The notes under the pieces were generated by a model. That model ran no database searches. It saw nothing but the letters and a program-made list of their open reading frames with translations, and was not told the DNA's origin. A DNA stretch of 64,000 nt from Prosopocoilus inquinatus (taxonomy: Eukaryota; Arthropoda; Insecta; Coleoptera; Lucanidae): contig CM069872.1 in assembly GCA_036172665.1 (NCBI GenBank), positions 21,121,001-21,185,000 of the forward strand. The letters run 5' to 3'. The stretch's first letter is position 1. The number at the start of each line of letters is the position of its first letter. Shown in pieces: positions 1 through 10,500 of the stretch. The position numbers were made by a program, and so were the translations under genes.

Positions 1-3000
1 GGATTCATTGCAAAAAGAACTAGCTCAAATCGCCAACGACATCGTCAAACCTGGCAAAGGGATTTTAGCAGCCGACGAATCCGTTTCGACAATGGGCAAA
101 CGACTGAAAGACATCGGGCTTGAGAACAACGACGACAACCGTCGCAAGTACCGTCAACTCTTGTTTACAACGGACAAAAAAATTGGAGAGAACGTGTCTG
201 GGGTGATTTTGTTCCACGAGACTGTTTACCAAAAAGGCGACGACGGTACGCCTTTTGTGAAACTAATCGAAGAGCGAGGTATGATTCCCGGGATTAAAGT
301 TGACACGGGGGTGGTTCCCCTGATGGGAACAGATGGTGAGACCACAACGCAAGGTATCGCGGACTATTTACCAAGTAGTATATTCTATATTTTCTTCAAT
401 TTTTGATAGGTTTGGATGACTTAGGAAAACGATGTGCCCAATACAAGAAAGACGGTTGTCATTTTGCAAAATGGCGTTGTGTCCTGAAGATCAGTAAAAA
501 CACCCCATCGTATCAAGCGTTGCTGGAAAATGCTAACGTCCTGGCGCGTTACGCTTCCATCTGTCAAATGAACTGCATCGTTCCAATCGTTGAACCCGAA
601 GTTCTTCCCGATGGTGATCACGATTTAGTACGGGCACTGAAAGTCACTGAGACGGTCCTGGCTTTTGTATACAAGGCGCTGGCCGATCATCACGTCTTCC
701 TCGAAGGCACTTTGCTCAAGCCCAACATGGTCACCGGTGGTATGCAATACAAATGCAAATACAGTCCTGAAGACATCGGAAACGCAACGGTCACAGCGCT
801 TCAACGCACCGTACCCGCCGCTGTGCCCGGCGTTGTTTTTCTCTCTGGAGGACAGTCGGAAGAAGAAGCGACGATAAATTTGAATGCCATCAACAAAAAC
901 GATTGCAAGAGACCTTGGGTGCTTACGTTCAGCTACGGGCGTGCTCTTCAGGCTTCTGTTCTGAAAGCATGGGGTGGAAAAGACGAGAACATTAAAGCAG
1001 CTCAAGAAGAGTTGATCAAACGTGCTAAGGTAATTAAAGGCCGGTAGTATAAACACTCGAAACTTGGACTCAACCTATGGTTAAAGCTACACTTGTAACA
1101 TTGAGGTCGAGTCCAACTAGACTTTATAATTCCGACCCTAAGGGTGCGAACATGGTGACGATGCCTCGCTGTTCACCCTCGATGTTTAGGTCGCGATATC
1201 ACTTTAATGTGAAAACAAACATACAGTTTTAAACAGAACCGTGCATATCGAAGATGAATATCATCTTCGACGTTCACGATTCCATTTTAAAACTATACGT
1301 TTGTTTTACATCGAGGGGATATAGCGGGATTCGAACACGACCTAAACATCGAGGCTGAACAGCCAGGCATCTTCGGTATGTTCCTTCCCTAATGCGCTTT
1401 CTATACAGTTTTAAAAGGCTGTGTTAAGGTACGAACGTACTGAAAATAACTCACTGTTCACCCTCGATGTTTAGGTCGCGCTCGATAGGTCTATATAAAA
1501 CAAACACCTAGATTTAAATGAAATCGTGCATGTCGAAGATGCGCGCTACCATTAATCTTCCATATGAGCGATTCTAATTAAAATTGTACGTTTGTTTTTA
1601 TATCGAGGCGATATCGCGGTATCCAGCGTGACCTAAACATCGAGGGTGAACAGCGAGGCATCTTCGGCACGTTCAATCCCTAAGGAAAGAGTCTAAAACC
1701 AATTTTCCACGGAATAGATAGTCGAACTTCTTATGTGTTCGGGTTTTTCGAGACACTGAAAGCAAAGACAAAACTCGGACAAATTGGAAACCCTGTTTCC
1801 CTAAATTGATAAAAGGTGGCGCGGCACGCACTATGAACTTTAAAATTTGAAATAGCATGGTTACTTAAGTGACATCATTTTAAAGGAATTTTAATTCTAC
1901 ATTCAATAACGTTATCAATGTTCATTTTCTAGCATTTGTTTTTAAGTTTGTGAGATTTTAATGCACACAATCAACGTAATTTTTTGTAAATTTTTATTTC
2001 AATTCATTTTGACAATTTAGTGTCTTCTTCGGTTTGAAGTGATAAGACTTTTACTTGTTTCAGTATTTATAAGCCTGACAGAATTTATAAAAATTATCCG
2101 ATATTTAAGAAAATAAGTTTTTGCCATTAACTCAAAAATAAATGAAGTCTGTTACAAACTGCAAACTGACTGCCATTGAACGTAGAATTAAAATTTTCTT
2201 AAATTGATGTCTCTTAAGTAACTATGCTATTTATAATTTTGAAGTTCATAGTGCGCACAGGGTCACTTTTTATCAATTTACTGTTTTCGATTTGATGTGA
2301 TAGATTTTAGATTTTTATTTGTTTTAATATTTACAAGCCTACCAGAAATAGTGATTTTATAAAAAAAATATCCGATATTTAAAAGAACAATTTTTTTGTC
2401 ATTAACTCAAAAATAAATGAATACTGTTAAAACTGACAGCGTCATTGAACGTAGCACTAAAGCTCCTTTGAAATTATAGGTCACTTAAGCCACCAAGCCA
2501 TTTACAATTTTAAAGAGTATCGCGCGCGCAGCGCCACCTAGCGGATATTGTAAAGTAATTTTATCTCAAGAATTAGTATTTTTTATCTACTTTGATTTGG
2601 ATTTTATCTGAACTTTCTATCTTATTTGGTTCAGAAGTTAGTAGGGGCTAACACTGTATATTTATTATTTAATTAGTATTTTCCGAAATTAGATTTTTCT
2701 TCCAAAGACATTGAAACTTGACATACCTCCATAATTTTAAATGGGAAATATTTTATCTTAGTATTTTTTTTTCTAAATTCAAAAGAAAGACCACTCTACA
2801 TACACAGATTTATTTCTTCTTGCGTTAGTTCTGCCATATTGAACACTATCAACGCCAAATTTGCACAAATTCCCATCATTACAAGCAGACTTGACGTGCA
2901 AATTATGAAATCCGAATTCAAAAAATTTTTGATTCATTATACGTATCGCGAATACAATCCAATTGTAGATTAATAGAAAACAATTTTCAGGCAAATGGCG

Positions 3001-3086
3001 ACGCCTCTTTAGGTAAATACGTACCTGGCAGCACTAAAGGAGCAGCCGGTCAAGAAGGCCTCTTTGTCAAGGATCACAAGTACTAA
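1..3086 (+). CDS. Ald: Fructose-bisphosphate aldolase, class I (5' end outside window)
   Basis: Cytosolic glycolytic enzyme that cleaves fructose-1,6-bisphosphate to DHAP and glyceraldehyde-3-phosphate. Exons: <1-353, 410-1029 and 2991-3086. Introns have GT/AG ends (354-409 and 1030-2990) and phases agree across both junctions. The frame is open to base 2, so the first exon or an upstream exon continues outside the window; there is no ATG at the visible start. Visible family landmarks: LAADES (phosphate/catalytic Asp region), WRCVLKI (active-site Lys), VEPEVLPDG (catalytic Glu) and GTLLKPNMV, which holds the Schiff-base Lys. [11 protein letters not shown] follows. The last exon encodes [13 protein letters not shown]...KDHKY, ending in the conserved C-terminal Tyr. 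Reading straight through the second donor would end early at 1047, so the 3' exon is needed for a normal C terminus. Drosophila Ald has alternative last exons; I saw no second candidate in this intron. Confidence 0.95.
1161..1653. repeat. Two tandem hairpin (foldback) elements in aldolase intron 2
   Basis: Two palindromic units of about 200 bp lie side by side (1161-1371 and 1453-1653). Each starts near CTGTTCACCCTCGATGTTTA and ends with its inverse, ..CCTAAACATCGAGG(G/C)TGAACAG. Weaker inner arms are also inverted (AAACAAAC...GTTTGTTT). The two units are diverged copies of one family. No target duplication or coding capacity was recognised. Confidence 0.65.
1990..2515. repeat. Diverged tandem duplication in aldolase intron 2
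   Basis: Two imperfect direct copies of about 260 bp. Shared landmarks in order are a TATTTA(T/C)AAGCCT motif, ATCCGATATTTAA, CATTAACTCAAAAATAAATGAA and CATTGAACGTAG. They are seen near 2063-2190 and again near 2330-2455. The outer segments near 1815-1870, 2215-2260 and 2480-2545 (CTTAAGT.., TATGAACTTT/AAAGTTCATA) are partly inverted, suggesting old foldback sequence. No gene is visible. Confidence 0.5.
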
Positions 3087-3140
3087 ATTAAAAAAAAAAA
3101 AATTGTATTTCAAATATCAAATTAAAAACAAAACAACACG

Positions 3141-4601
3141 CTACTGTCTCATCATTTTGTATACACCATACAATAGCAAGATATGACAACCATGTAACAT
3201 CAAGCTCGACAGGACCGTGCTCGGGTAGGTATTCCAACAGAACTCAATCACGGCTAAAATCAAAAACATCATTGGCTTCCTATACGAAGTGCAGTGCACC
3301 AGGTACAATAGACTGTGGAAGTACCAACTGTAAAACTGATAATGCAGAGACCGAGCGCAAGCCACACCGATCAAGTTCGTCACGAAAAACGGAAGCACAA
3401 AAAGCTGGGCAGTCCTCGAGAAATTAAGCTCGCTTATCCCCTTCTCTCTTCTAGGTTTAGCATTCCTCTGCCTTGAGTCGCTCTTCAACTGTTTCTCGAA
3501 ACCGTCAAGGAATTTCTGTTGCTCCACGGATAACACATCTTTCGATTTATTTCTTTGCGATTGCATTTTCAAGTCGGTGACAACTCGATTCAAAATCGAG
3601 TAGCTTCTAAGGTACTTCACCAACGACGGTAGAAACGTGAGCAACAGCAGAACGTGCAACGCCAACAGTCCCAAGTGAAAGCAGCGGTCTTCAAACAAGC
3701 TCCGGTCTAAAAATCTGTAATTCACTGTCCATTTGTGCTCGAAAATTCGTCCCAAATCGAAGCTGCCTCGCACATAAGACCAGAAGTTGCCGTAGAGAAA
3801 AGGCAAACCAAGGATGAGTTGGACGAGGCCACAGATAAAGAGGTTCAAAACTACCGCACTGTAAGTCAGGTTCATCAAGTACGCTATGAGTAAACACGGG
3901 GCATACAATAAAATATTCATCTTCACTGAAACTGCAAGTGAATAAAATACGCTGCCGATAATCCACCTGTTTGAAAGAAACATATGCAGGCTGACGTAAA
4001 ATAATAAAACTGCGATTGGATCATTGAATAAACGCAAGACGAATATCGAGTGAATTCGGTACGACGTCACCGTGCTCAATATGAGAGCGTACGGTGGAAC
4101 CTTCTGCGTTTTGCAGTAGATTTCAAATGACAAATGCAACTGTAAAATGTAGAGCAACACGAAAATGTATTGTGCCAGTCGAATATTCTGACCATGCGAC
4201 GTGATGTAATAAAAAATCGTATAAACATAAATGAAGCCGGCCGGGTAAACAAGCGGCCCCGTGTCACCTAAAAAAACGTCACTCGTTACATAACAACAAC
4301 GTAAAGTTTGAAAGCACAGCTCACCCTTCAACTCTCTGTAATCCAAAGTTCCGTTCAAGAAACCCTCGACCTCTTGCATGTACGCCCTCCAATCAATCTC
4401 CGTGTAATTAATGCGTTGGATTATGAAGATGTTGAGAACGATTTCGAAGGCGAGCAAGCCCCAGCAGGTCACGTACAGGTATGCAGGATCGAAGATTAGT
4501 CTACGCAGAAAATCCGCACTTGCATATTGCTTGAGGTGGCCACTCATTTCGAATACGCCGGAACGTTTTTTTTGTGCCGATTTATTTTTAGTTTGAGCCA
4601 T
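3141..4601 (-). CDS. Alg3: ALG3/Not56 dolichyl-P-mannose alpha-1,3-mannosyltransferase
   Basis: ER-membrane GT58 enzyme that adds the first dolichol-phosphate-mannose-derived mannose to Man5GlcNAc2-PP-dolichol on the lumenal side. ATG at 4601, TAG at 3141-3143. Longer reading from 4649 would start at GTG and is not preferred. A 57-bp intron at 4268-4324 (GTGAGC...TTTTTTAG on the - strand) has no stop and keeps frame. Removing it joins LKG to DTGPLVYPAGF, the conserved family motif, and gives 467 residues, near the usual 430-510. Other hallmarks: TEIDWRAYMQEV near the N terminus, multiple hydrophobic membrane segments, and ARSLHYQFYSWYFHSLLYL near the C terminus. A charged loop (KMQSQRNKSK.., about residues 320-370) looks lineage-specific. 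The gene is convergent with aldolase; only 54 bp separate the two stop codons. Confidence 0.95.
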   Translation of the reverse strand: MAQTKNKSAQKKRSGVFEMSGHLKQYASADFLRRLIFDPAYLYVTCWGLLAFEIVLNIFIIQRINYTEIDWRAYMQEVEGFLNGTLDYRELKGELCFQTLRCCYVTSDVFLGDTGPLVYPAGFIYVYTIFYYITSHGQNIRLAQYIFVLLYILQLHLSFEIYCKTQKVPPYALILSTVTSYRIHSIFVLRLFNDPIAVLLFYVSLHMFLSNRWIIGSVFYSLAVSVKMNILLYAPCLLIAYLMNLTYSAVVLNLFICGLVQLILGLPFLYGNFWSYVRGSFDLGRIFEHKWTVNYRFLDRSLFEDRCFHLGLLALHVLLLLTFLPSLVKYLRSYSILNRVVTDLKMQSQRNKSKDVLSVEQQKFLDGFEKQLKSDSRQRNAKPRREKGISELNFSRTAQLFVLPFFVTNLIGVACARSLHYQFYSWYFHSLLYLVHCTSYRKPMMFLILAVIEFCWNTYPSTVLSSLMLHGCHILLLYGVYKMMRQ

Positions 4602-5138
4602 TTTTTGCACATATCCTGCACCTGCTATTCCTGGCAGGCCGACTGACACGACTTACGTTTTCAGGTTATGTTACGTTTCATAATCGCAACCGCCGCAAAT
4701 GTAACTAACCACCGGGATAATGCTAATATCTGTAAATAATCGAAATTGTATGTGTATGTTAACGTAGTTTAATAGAAATACGCGAGTTTTCACCTGTAAC
4801 TCTCATTTTCAACAGTTCGTAAACGCAGAACTCTTAAGTTGGTAGCAACTGCAAATAAATTTCCAACAGAAGTGCAATCGTAAACAATACTGTAGGACAC
4901 ACGTCCGGACGGAGGTTGCAAACTCTCTTTTCATCCCCTTTTGTCCCCAATTAATTCTTTTAGCAATCCGTACGATATTGAATTTCGATTTCTTTGTTAG
5001 GTTCAGTTTTACAAATGGGACTCAACTTTTGAGCTGAGGCTGAAACGATTATTTCAACAATTGTTGTGAAGGACTCAAGCTTCGGCTCAAAGTTAAACCG
5101 TAATTGCATGGAAAGCCAGAAATCGATTTCCAAATCGT
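4602..5138. other. Intergenic region upstream of ALG3
   Basis: No ORF or repeat recognised. It should hold the ALG3 5' UTR and promoter on the - strand. No TATA box could be assigned confidently. The right edge abuts the inverted Penelope pLTR fragment. Confidence 0.4.
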
Positions 5139-5176
5139 AATTGAAATTAACCTCCGCCCAAAATAATTTTTATATC

Positions 5177-5219
5177 CGTAGATACGTATTTCGGCAGCTA
5201 AGCTGCCATCTTTAGTACG
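5177..5219 (-). ncRNA. Degenerate hammerhead ribozyme in the left pLTR copy
   Basis: Inverse copy of the ribozyme at 8352-8394. Reading the - strand, stem I CGTA/TACG, the hairpin GGCAGC/GCTGCC, GAAA and the palindromic ATACGTAT are all kept. The core reads CTAAAGA (5215-5209) instead of CTGANGA. The invariant G5 is changed to A, which should abolish cleavage. Confidence 0.7.
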
Positions 5220-5254
5220 CTACCAACTTAAAAGCGCTAAAAAATGTCTCAGAA

Positions 5255-6315
5255 TTGTTTTCAAATAAATGGCTAGTATTTTGAACAAGTTCAATGGGTA
5301 ACTGTTTGTCACCGTTTTTGGGCAATTTATTTATGAGTAAATTCGAAAATGACGTAAGAGATAATGATCAGTATTTTCCAAGAATTTGGTTACGTTACGT
5401 GGATGACATTTTTGCTATTTTTGATACCAAGAAGTGTGATTTGGAGGATTTTATAGGAAAATAAATTCAAAATTTGAAAGTATTAAATTTACATACGAAA
5501 AGGAAGAAAACGGTGCGATTCCCTTTTCAGACACTCGTATAATTAGAAACAGCAAAAATGAATTAGAAATCGACATTTATCGTAAAGATACAAATACAAG
5601 CCGGTTTATAATTAATGAATCTCAACATTCTGTACAACATAAACTCGCGACTCTAAATTTTTTAGTAAATAGATTACTCTCTTTTCCACTTACTACTTAA
5701 ACCCAGATATAATAAAGAACTTAATTATATTAAAAATGTTGCGGTTCATAACGGTTATACCCCCCAAATAGTAGATAATGTGATTAGGAAGATTAGTTAT
5801 AGGAAACAGGTCCAAAATTCTAGCACTTTAACGGCAACTTCATCTCTAGGAAAATTTGTTAAAATGCCTTTCGATCCGTTTTGCACCAAAGGTTTAAAAC
5901 ATATTTTTAAAACCCAAAATTACGATTAGGTTTTTCAACTAACAAAACCATAAAGAATTTATTGGGAAACCCAAAAGATAAAGTTGATGTTGAACAGAAA
6001 TCTGGAATTTATGAAATTAAGTGTGACGAATGTACTAGTAAATATATTGGACAAACAAAAAGAAATATATTAACACGTTTTAAAGAACATTTAAGTCACT
6101 ACAGGTATAATAGGTTTGAGAAATCAAGTGTTGCACAACATATTTACAATACAGGACACAGTATTATTAAGGATACTTTAAAACTCATTAAGGAAGTTTC
6201 AAATAATAGGGAATTAAATGCTTACGAAAGTATTTTTATTCGGAAAAATAAAAACAATTTAATGAATTCAGATAACGGACCAATACCTAATTCCGTATTA
6301 TTTGATTTACTCTAA
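5255..6315 (+). pseudogene. Penelope RT (C-terminal half) plus GIY-YIG endonuclease, frameshifted
   Basis: Remnant of the Penelope ORF. Around 5325-5470 one frame reads ..LFMSKFENDVRDNDQYFP and then RYVDDIFAIFD, the RT catalytic box with the YVDD aspartates. A shift to another frame gives FTYEKEENGAIPFSD and EIDIYRKDTNTSRF (5490-5640), as expected just after the RT palm. Stops and frame changes follow near 5465, 5700 and 5927. From about 5918 to 6315 the frame is intact and encodes a GIY-YIG domain: SGIYEIKCDEC, then KYIGQTKRN, then RFKEHLSHYR and SSVAQHIYNTGH. The N-terminal RT motifs are absent. The gene cannot encode a functional protein, although the endonuclease domain itself looks preserved. 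Confidence 0.85.
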
Positions 6316-6588
6316 TTTGTAGGTTATTTGATGGTTCATATTTAGATATACATATCTTAAGTCAAAAACTGGCCGCTAGATGTCGTACCTGTATGTCAGA
6401 AATCATCCGCTAGATGTCGCTACCTAAATCATATATAAAGGGGTGTTAGAGACAGCTAAGCGCATTTGCACTGGATATTTCATAAGGAGAGGATTCTCCG
6501 AGATAAAATTTTCCAAAGTGCTCTTAACTTGCGGTGTGTGGGTGTGATTTGCTCTCATCTATAGGTTGTTTTTTGATGATAATATATA

Positions 6589-7954
6589 CAGGCTGTTTCA
6601 AATTCGACCCTCACCATGGGGATCTTGTTTATTTGAAGAGATAGAGGGTAGGTTTAAATTTGGAAAAGTTACGAAATTTGATGAGCATTAATAATCCGAA
6701 GAGAAAAAAAAAATCTTAACTCATATTCGAAATAATTGTACAAAAAAGAAAAATTGTCATTTTCTTATTTTGTCTCTATCTTCTTTATTTGAAGAGATAT
6801 CAAACAAATAAAGATACTTTCTTAAGGCACTTTTCAATTCTCTACACAATGGTAAACACTATTTGTTTCGTCAAATTGGTACCGTCATCAAGTTCATTTT
6901 TTCTTATGGTGGCCAGATTGAAATTTGGTCGGAAAATAATCTACTCTTCATGCCGATTACGACAATATAGCACATGTTACTAAAATTCTTTAAAATATGA
7001 TCAGAATTGAAATGTATTTTTGCCAGATGAGAAAATTGACAATTAATTGAAGATGGCTAAAAATGAATCAAAATGGAAATTTTTTGAACATTTAATGTAA
7101 ATAGCATATTTTTAATATCTTTATTTATTATTATTTCTTCATTTGTATTGTTACTGTAATTGATACGTATTACAATACATCATCCTGCTCTTCGATATTT
7201 CCTTCTAATTATGAAAATTTTGTTCTAAGCTGTTGTTTGTTCTCCGGATTGGTTTGGAAGTATAGTTCACATGATGTTTTTGTGTTTCTGTTGTATAAAT
7301 AAAATGTGTGTAACATATTTTATTTTCAATATGTTAACATTGTGCCGGCAAAATTTTGTAAACTAGGGTTTATCAAAGACAACTTTGATTTAATCTAAAG
7401 CTATTTTTCGTAAGTTATAACTTTTTTTTATATCACATTGAGCATTTTAATTCAATATCTTCCGATAAATTACATTGTTTTTGATTCGAATCCAAAGCCA
7501 TCTTCAATTAATTGTCAATTTTCTCGTCTGATCTTATTTTAAAGAATTTTAATAACATGTGTTTTATTGCCGTAATCGGCATGAAGAGTAGATTATTTTC
7601 CGACTAAATTTCAATGTGGCCACCATAAAAAAAATGAACTTGATGACGGTACCAATTTGACGAAACATGTTATAGAGAAATAGTGTTTACCGTTGTGTAG
7701 AGAATTGAAAAGTGTCTTAAGGAAGTATCTTTATTTTTTTGATATCTCTTCAAACAAAGAAGATAGAGACAAAATAAAAAAATGACAATTTTTCTTTTTT
7801 TACAATTATTTCGAATATGAGTTAAGATAGAAATTTTCTCTCTCCGGATTATTAATTCTCATCAAATTTCGCAACTTTGCCAAATTTAAACCTGCCCTCT
7901 ATCTCTTCAAATAAACGAGATCCCCATGGTGAGGGTCGAATTTGAAACAGCCTG
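6589..7954. mobile_element. Foldback element nested in the Penelope element
   Basis: A 1.37-kb foldback with arms of about 370 bp. The left arm starts CAGGCTGTTTCAAATTCGAC and the right arm ends with the inverse. The arms carry matching blocks (TCACCATGGGGATC, GAGATAGAGGGTAGG, ATCAAGTTCATTTTTT). Flanks are ..ATATA on the left and TATATA on the right, compatible with a TA target. The centre is AT-rich with no transposase. Confidence 0.8.
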
Positions 7955-8351
7955 TATATATATATACCTAATATATATGTTTTAGTTTATTTTTCAGGAT
8001 TTCTAGGTTTTTTTTTCGATTTATACATAACACATAGTTTATTTTCAGGATTTTTAGGTATCAAATAACAGGGAATTATATACTTATTTATTCGTTAGAA
8101 TAAGAAGTTTCTTCGGGGTCTTTGGACTATTTATTTTCGCATTTCTAACAGTTAATTTTTTATTTTTTTTATTTATTTTTTTCGATTTATACATAACATA
8201 TATCGTTTATTTTAGATTTTCACATATTAATTTATATTTACTTACATTTATACATATATATCTTTTAGGATGATTAAATTGTTGTTAGGTTTAACATTTT
8301 TATGATTTTGTCAGTGTGATTAGTTTTTTTTTAGTGCTTTTAAGTTGGTAG

Positions 8352-8394
8352 CGTACTGAAGATGGCAGCTTAGCTGCCGAAATACGTATCTACG
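8352..8394 (+). ncRNA. Hammerhead ribozyme (type I, palindromic stem III) of the Penelope pLTR
   Basis: Self-cleaving RNA motif on the same strand as the Penelope ORF. Stem I is CGTA (8352-8355) with TACG (8391-8394). The core CTGAAGA (8356-8362) matches CUGANGA. One extra U (8363) precedes stem II, GGCAGC/GCTGCC with a TTA loop (8364-8378). GAAA is at 8379-8382. Stem III would come from the self-complementary ATACGTAT (8382-8389). The expected cleavage position is after C8390. A loopless stem III cannot fold in one molecule, so cleavage would need two copies pairing, as proposed for Penelope hammerheads. All core bases are present. Confidence 0.8.
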
Positions 8395-8432
8395 GATATA
8401 AAAATTATTGTGGGCGGAGGTTAATTTCAATT

Positions 8433-10345
8433 ATCTCTTAAACCACAGTCTCCTTTACTATTTTAGTTCCAAATCGTTTTCCCCGAATAGCTCGAATGAT
8501 GTCTACTAATATTTGTTTTTAGAATTATCGAAAACTGTCCACTCCTTATCACTTTCTATGTTTTCTTAATAGTCCATTCTTATTATCGTTTAAATAAAAA
8601 TCCAAAACTTTAAATTACAAAATATATTCAAACAAAAGAGAGATTTTAGTACAATAACGAAAAATTACAAACGAATTAATATGTGAATTTAATTAAATTA
8701 ATTAACTAAGTCAAATTTAAAAGAGAGAAGGAAAGATTAACAAAAATAAGTTAAGAACTTTTGTTATTTAAACTCACCCTCTCTGATCTTGGATGCTTCT
8801 GAGGTACACTTTTAAATTAAAATAAATTTGGAAAATTGACTGATTAAAAAAAAAATTTAGAATTTTGGAAACTTCATGACTCTTGACACACAAACTAAAT
8901 TACATTCGGAATCGAAGAAGCACTTTTCTAGATGACAGGAGTTCGTGCCTCGGGCAACCGTCTTAACAAACACTCTCGGGTAACTGTCTTGTCGAACTCC
9001 GTTCTGATCTGAAAAGCTACCTATTTATTGGAAAGAGATTACCTCCTTTTAGTCTACGCACAGTATACACATCAATCAGTACGGACAGCTTGGGCTTTTC
9101 GCTCTTACAGTTTCTGAGAGCGCATGTGCGAAATGAGCGGGCATTCATCAAGCGGCCGAGCGTGGCGCAACGGTCAATGGCTGATGGCCGGCACACATTC
9201 AATATGGCCATCAATTACCGATCAGCTGTTTTGGTGGATAAGTAACCATTAGATTATCTTATCGAATTTCATCATGTTTCCACTCTTTTGAACTCACTTG
9301 TAATTTTTCTAATAAGACAAGCTTTTGTTTTTAAAATAAGAAGTATATCTTACGAAATAAATAAGTTTTTCAAGTAGCGACATCTGATAGCATTAGAATG
9401 GCGTTTTAAAGTATACATCCAGTATTGCTACTTTCCTACCTAAATTCAATCATTCGAAGTCATTTTTCGATCAATTGATTCTACTTTCAAAGATTTCTAA
9501 TTTGAATACCCCCGCGATAGGATTTATTTTACCAAAAATAATTTAAAAGCAGACCATTGAAATACTTGTAAAAAGAAAATTTTAACTCACGAAATTATTA
9601 AAAATTAAGATATATAACCTTATATCGACAGAAAGCTACATTTAAGTGCTATCCATTTCTGAAATAAAAAATAGGCCGTTCCATTAAAAAAAAAATAAGA
9701 TACCGAATGTTTCGTAAGTATCGATCACTCGGTATAATGCAAAAAGATATCTTAATTTTGTTCACATTTTCATAAAGGCCGAAGTCCCAAAAATAACGTG
9801 TTAGATTTTCGTTCGTCTGTGTTATCTCATTAATCATTCTTTTTAATAAAAATTAATTCAAATTCAAACTGACTGAATTTTTGAAGAATTCTTCAAGAAC
9901 AAAATTTATTTTACGAAAGTAGTTCAATGAAATCAATATATCTTTATACCGTTACAATCTGCTCATTGCGGCGTATCCAAATATCTAAAAATATACAGGG
10001 TGTTCCATTAAAAAAAAAATAGTTTCCACGAACCACAATTTTTCTCTCATACTTCAAAATAATTTTACAATATGCCGCGTATTATCTAGTATAAAATTCT
10101 TTATCGATTTTTTTCCTAATTTTTTTTCTACAGGCCTCACAGAAAAAATACGCATCGTTGGGCCACCCTGTTTGTTTACAAAGCCATCGTTTTCTTTGCC
10201 GGCCGGTAGATTTACCGTTCCGTGGTCTGAAAATTTGCCGTGCTGGCTAGTGGACAAGCCAGAATTTAATCTAATGTATTACTACCAATCCGGTAAATCT
10301 GCCGGGACGGCGGACGGTGAAAATTTTTATCGTGGACAAGCCGTC
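8433..10345. other. Intergenic, AT-rich, no gene recognised
   Basis: No credible coding sequence. One landmark near 9996 is TATACAGGGTGTTCCATT, the end of a dispersed insect repeat of the same style as the foldbacks elsewhere in this window; no matching opposite end was found nearby. A second fragment near 9650-9720 contains the same CCGTTCCATT motif. Short GC-richer segments at 9100-9240 and 10180-10345 carry local inverted motifs but no domain. Confidence 0.4.
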
Positions 10346-10348
10346 TTA

Positions 10349-10500
10349 GGCTCAATTCTCACACGAGCGTCGCGTCATATTTTTTGACATAAACTGCTGC
10401 CGAGTAAGAATTGCTTCATTTAAAACCATGGCAACTTTTAGAGGCAGCAAAATGACGCGACGTGACGCGACGCGACGCGCTGTCATGTGAGAACCGAGCC
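10349..10500. mobile_element. PIF/Harbinger-type MITE (TTA target duplication)
   Basis: A 152-bp element with inverted ends GGCTCAATTCTCACACG.. and ..TGTGAGAACCGAGCC, flanked by TTA on both sides (10346-10348 and 10501-10503). The inner arms repeat GACGCGACG-type sequence. A related left end occurs near 19746 (AAGGCTCAATTCTCACACGG). TTA duplication plus GGC ends points to Harbinger-mobilised MITEs. Confidence 0.75.

Larger units (their letters stand above)
5139..8432 (+). mobile_element. Penelope-like retroelement, 5'-truncated, with inverted pLTR fragments
   Basis: The unit is bounded by inverted copies of about 90 bp. The left starts AATTGAAATTAACCTCCGCC and the right ends with the inverse. 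Both carry the motif ATCCGTAGATACGTATTTCGG or its inverse, which is hammerhead-ribozyme sequence typical of Penelope pLTRs. Between them on the + strand lie the C-terminal part of a reverse transcriptase (RYVDDIFAIFD), a GIY-YIG endonuclease domain, a non-coding stretch at 6318-6588, a nested foldback (6589-7954) and AT-rich pLTR-like sequence. RT and GIY-YIG together, without LTR-element protease or integrase, identify the Penelope class. The N-terminal RT half is missing and the left pLTR fragment faces the wrong way, a rearrangement common in this class. Confidence 0.85.

Noticed and set aside
625..1056. 143-codon ORF on the - strand opposite aldolase exon 2
   Set aside because: Shadow of the conserved aldolase coding frame; no family resemblance.
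1328..1345. tRNA-like T-arm (GGGATTCGAAC) in the aldolase intron
   Set aside because: No acceptor, D or anticodon arms fit around it. It lies in the arm of a hairpin repeat and the second copy lacks the motif.
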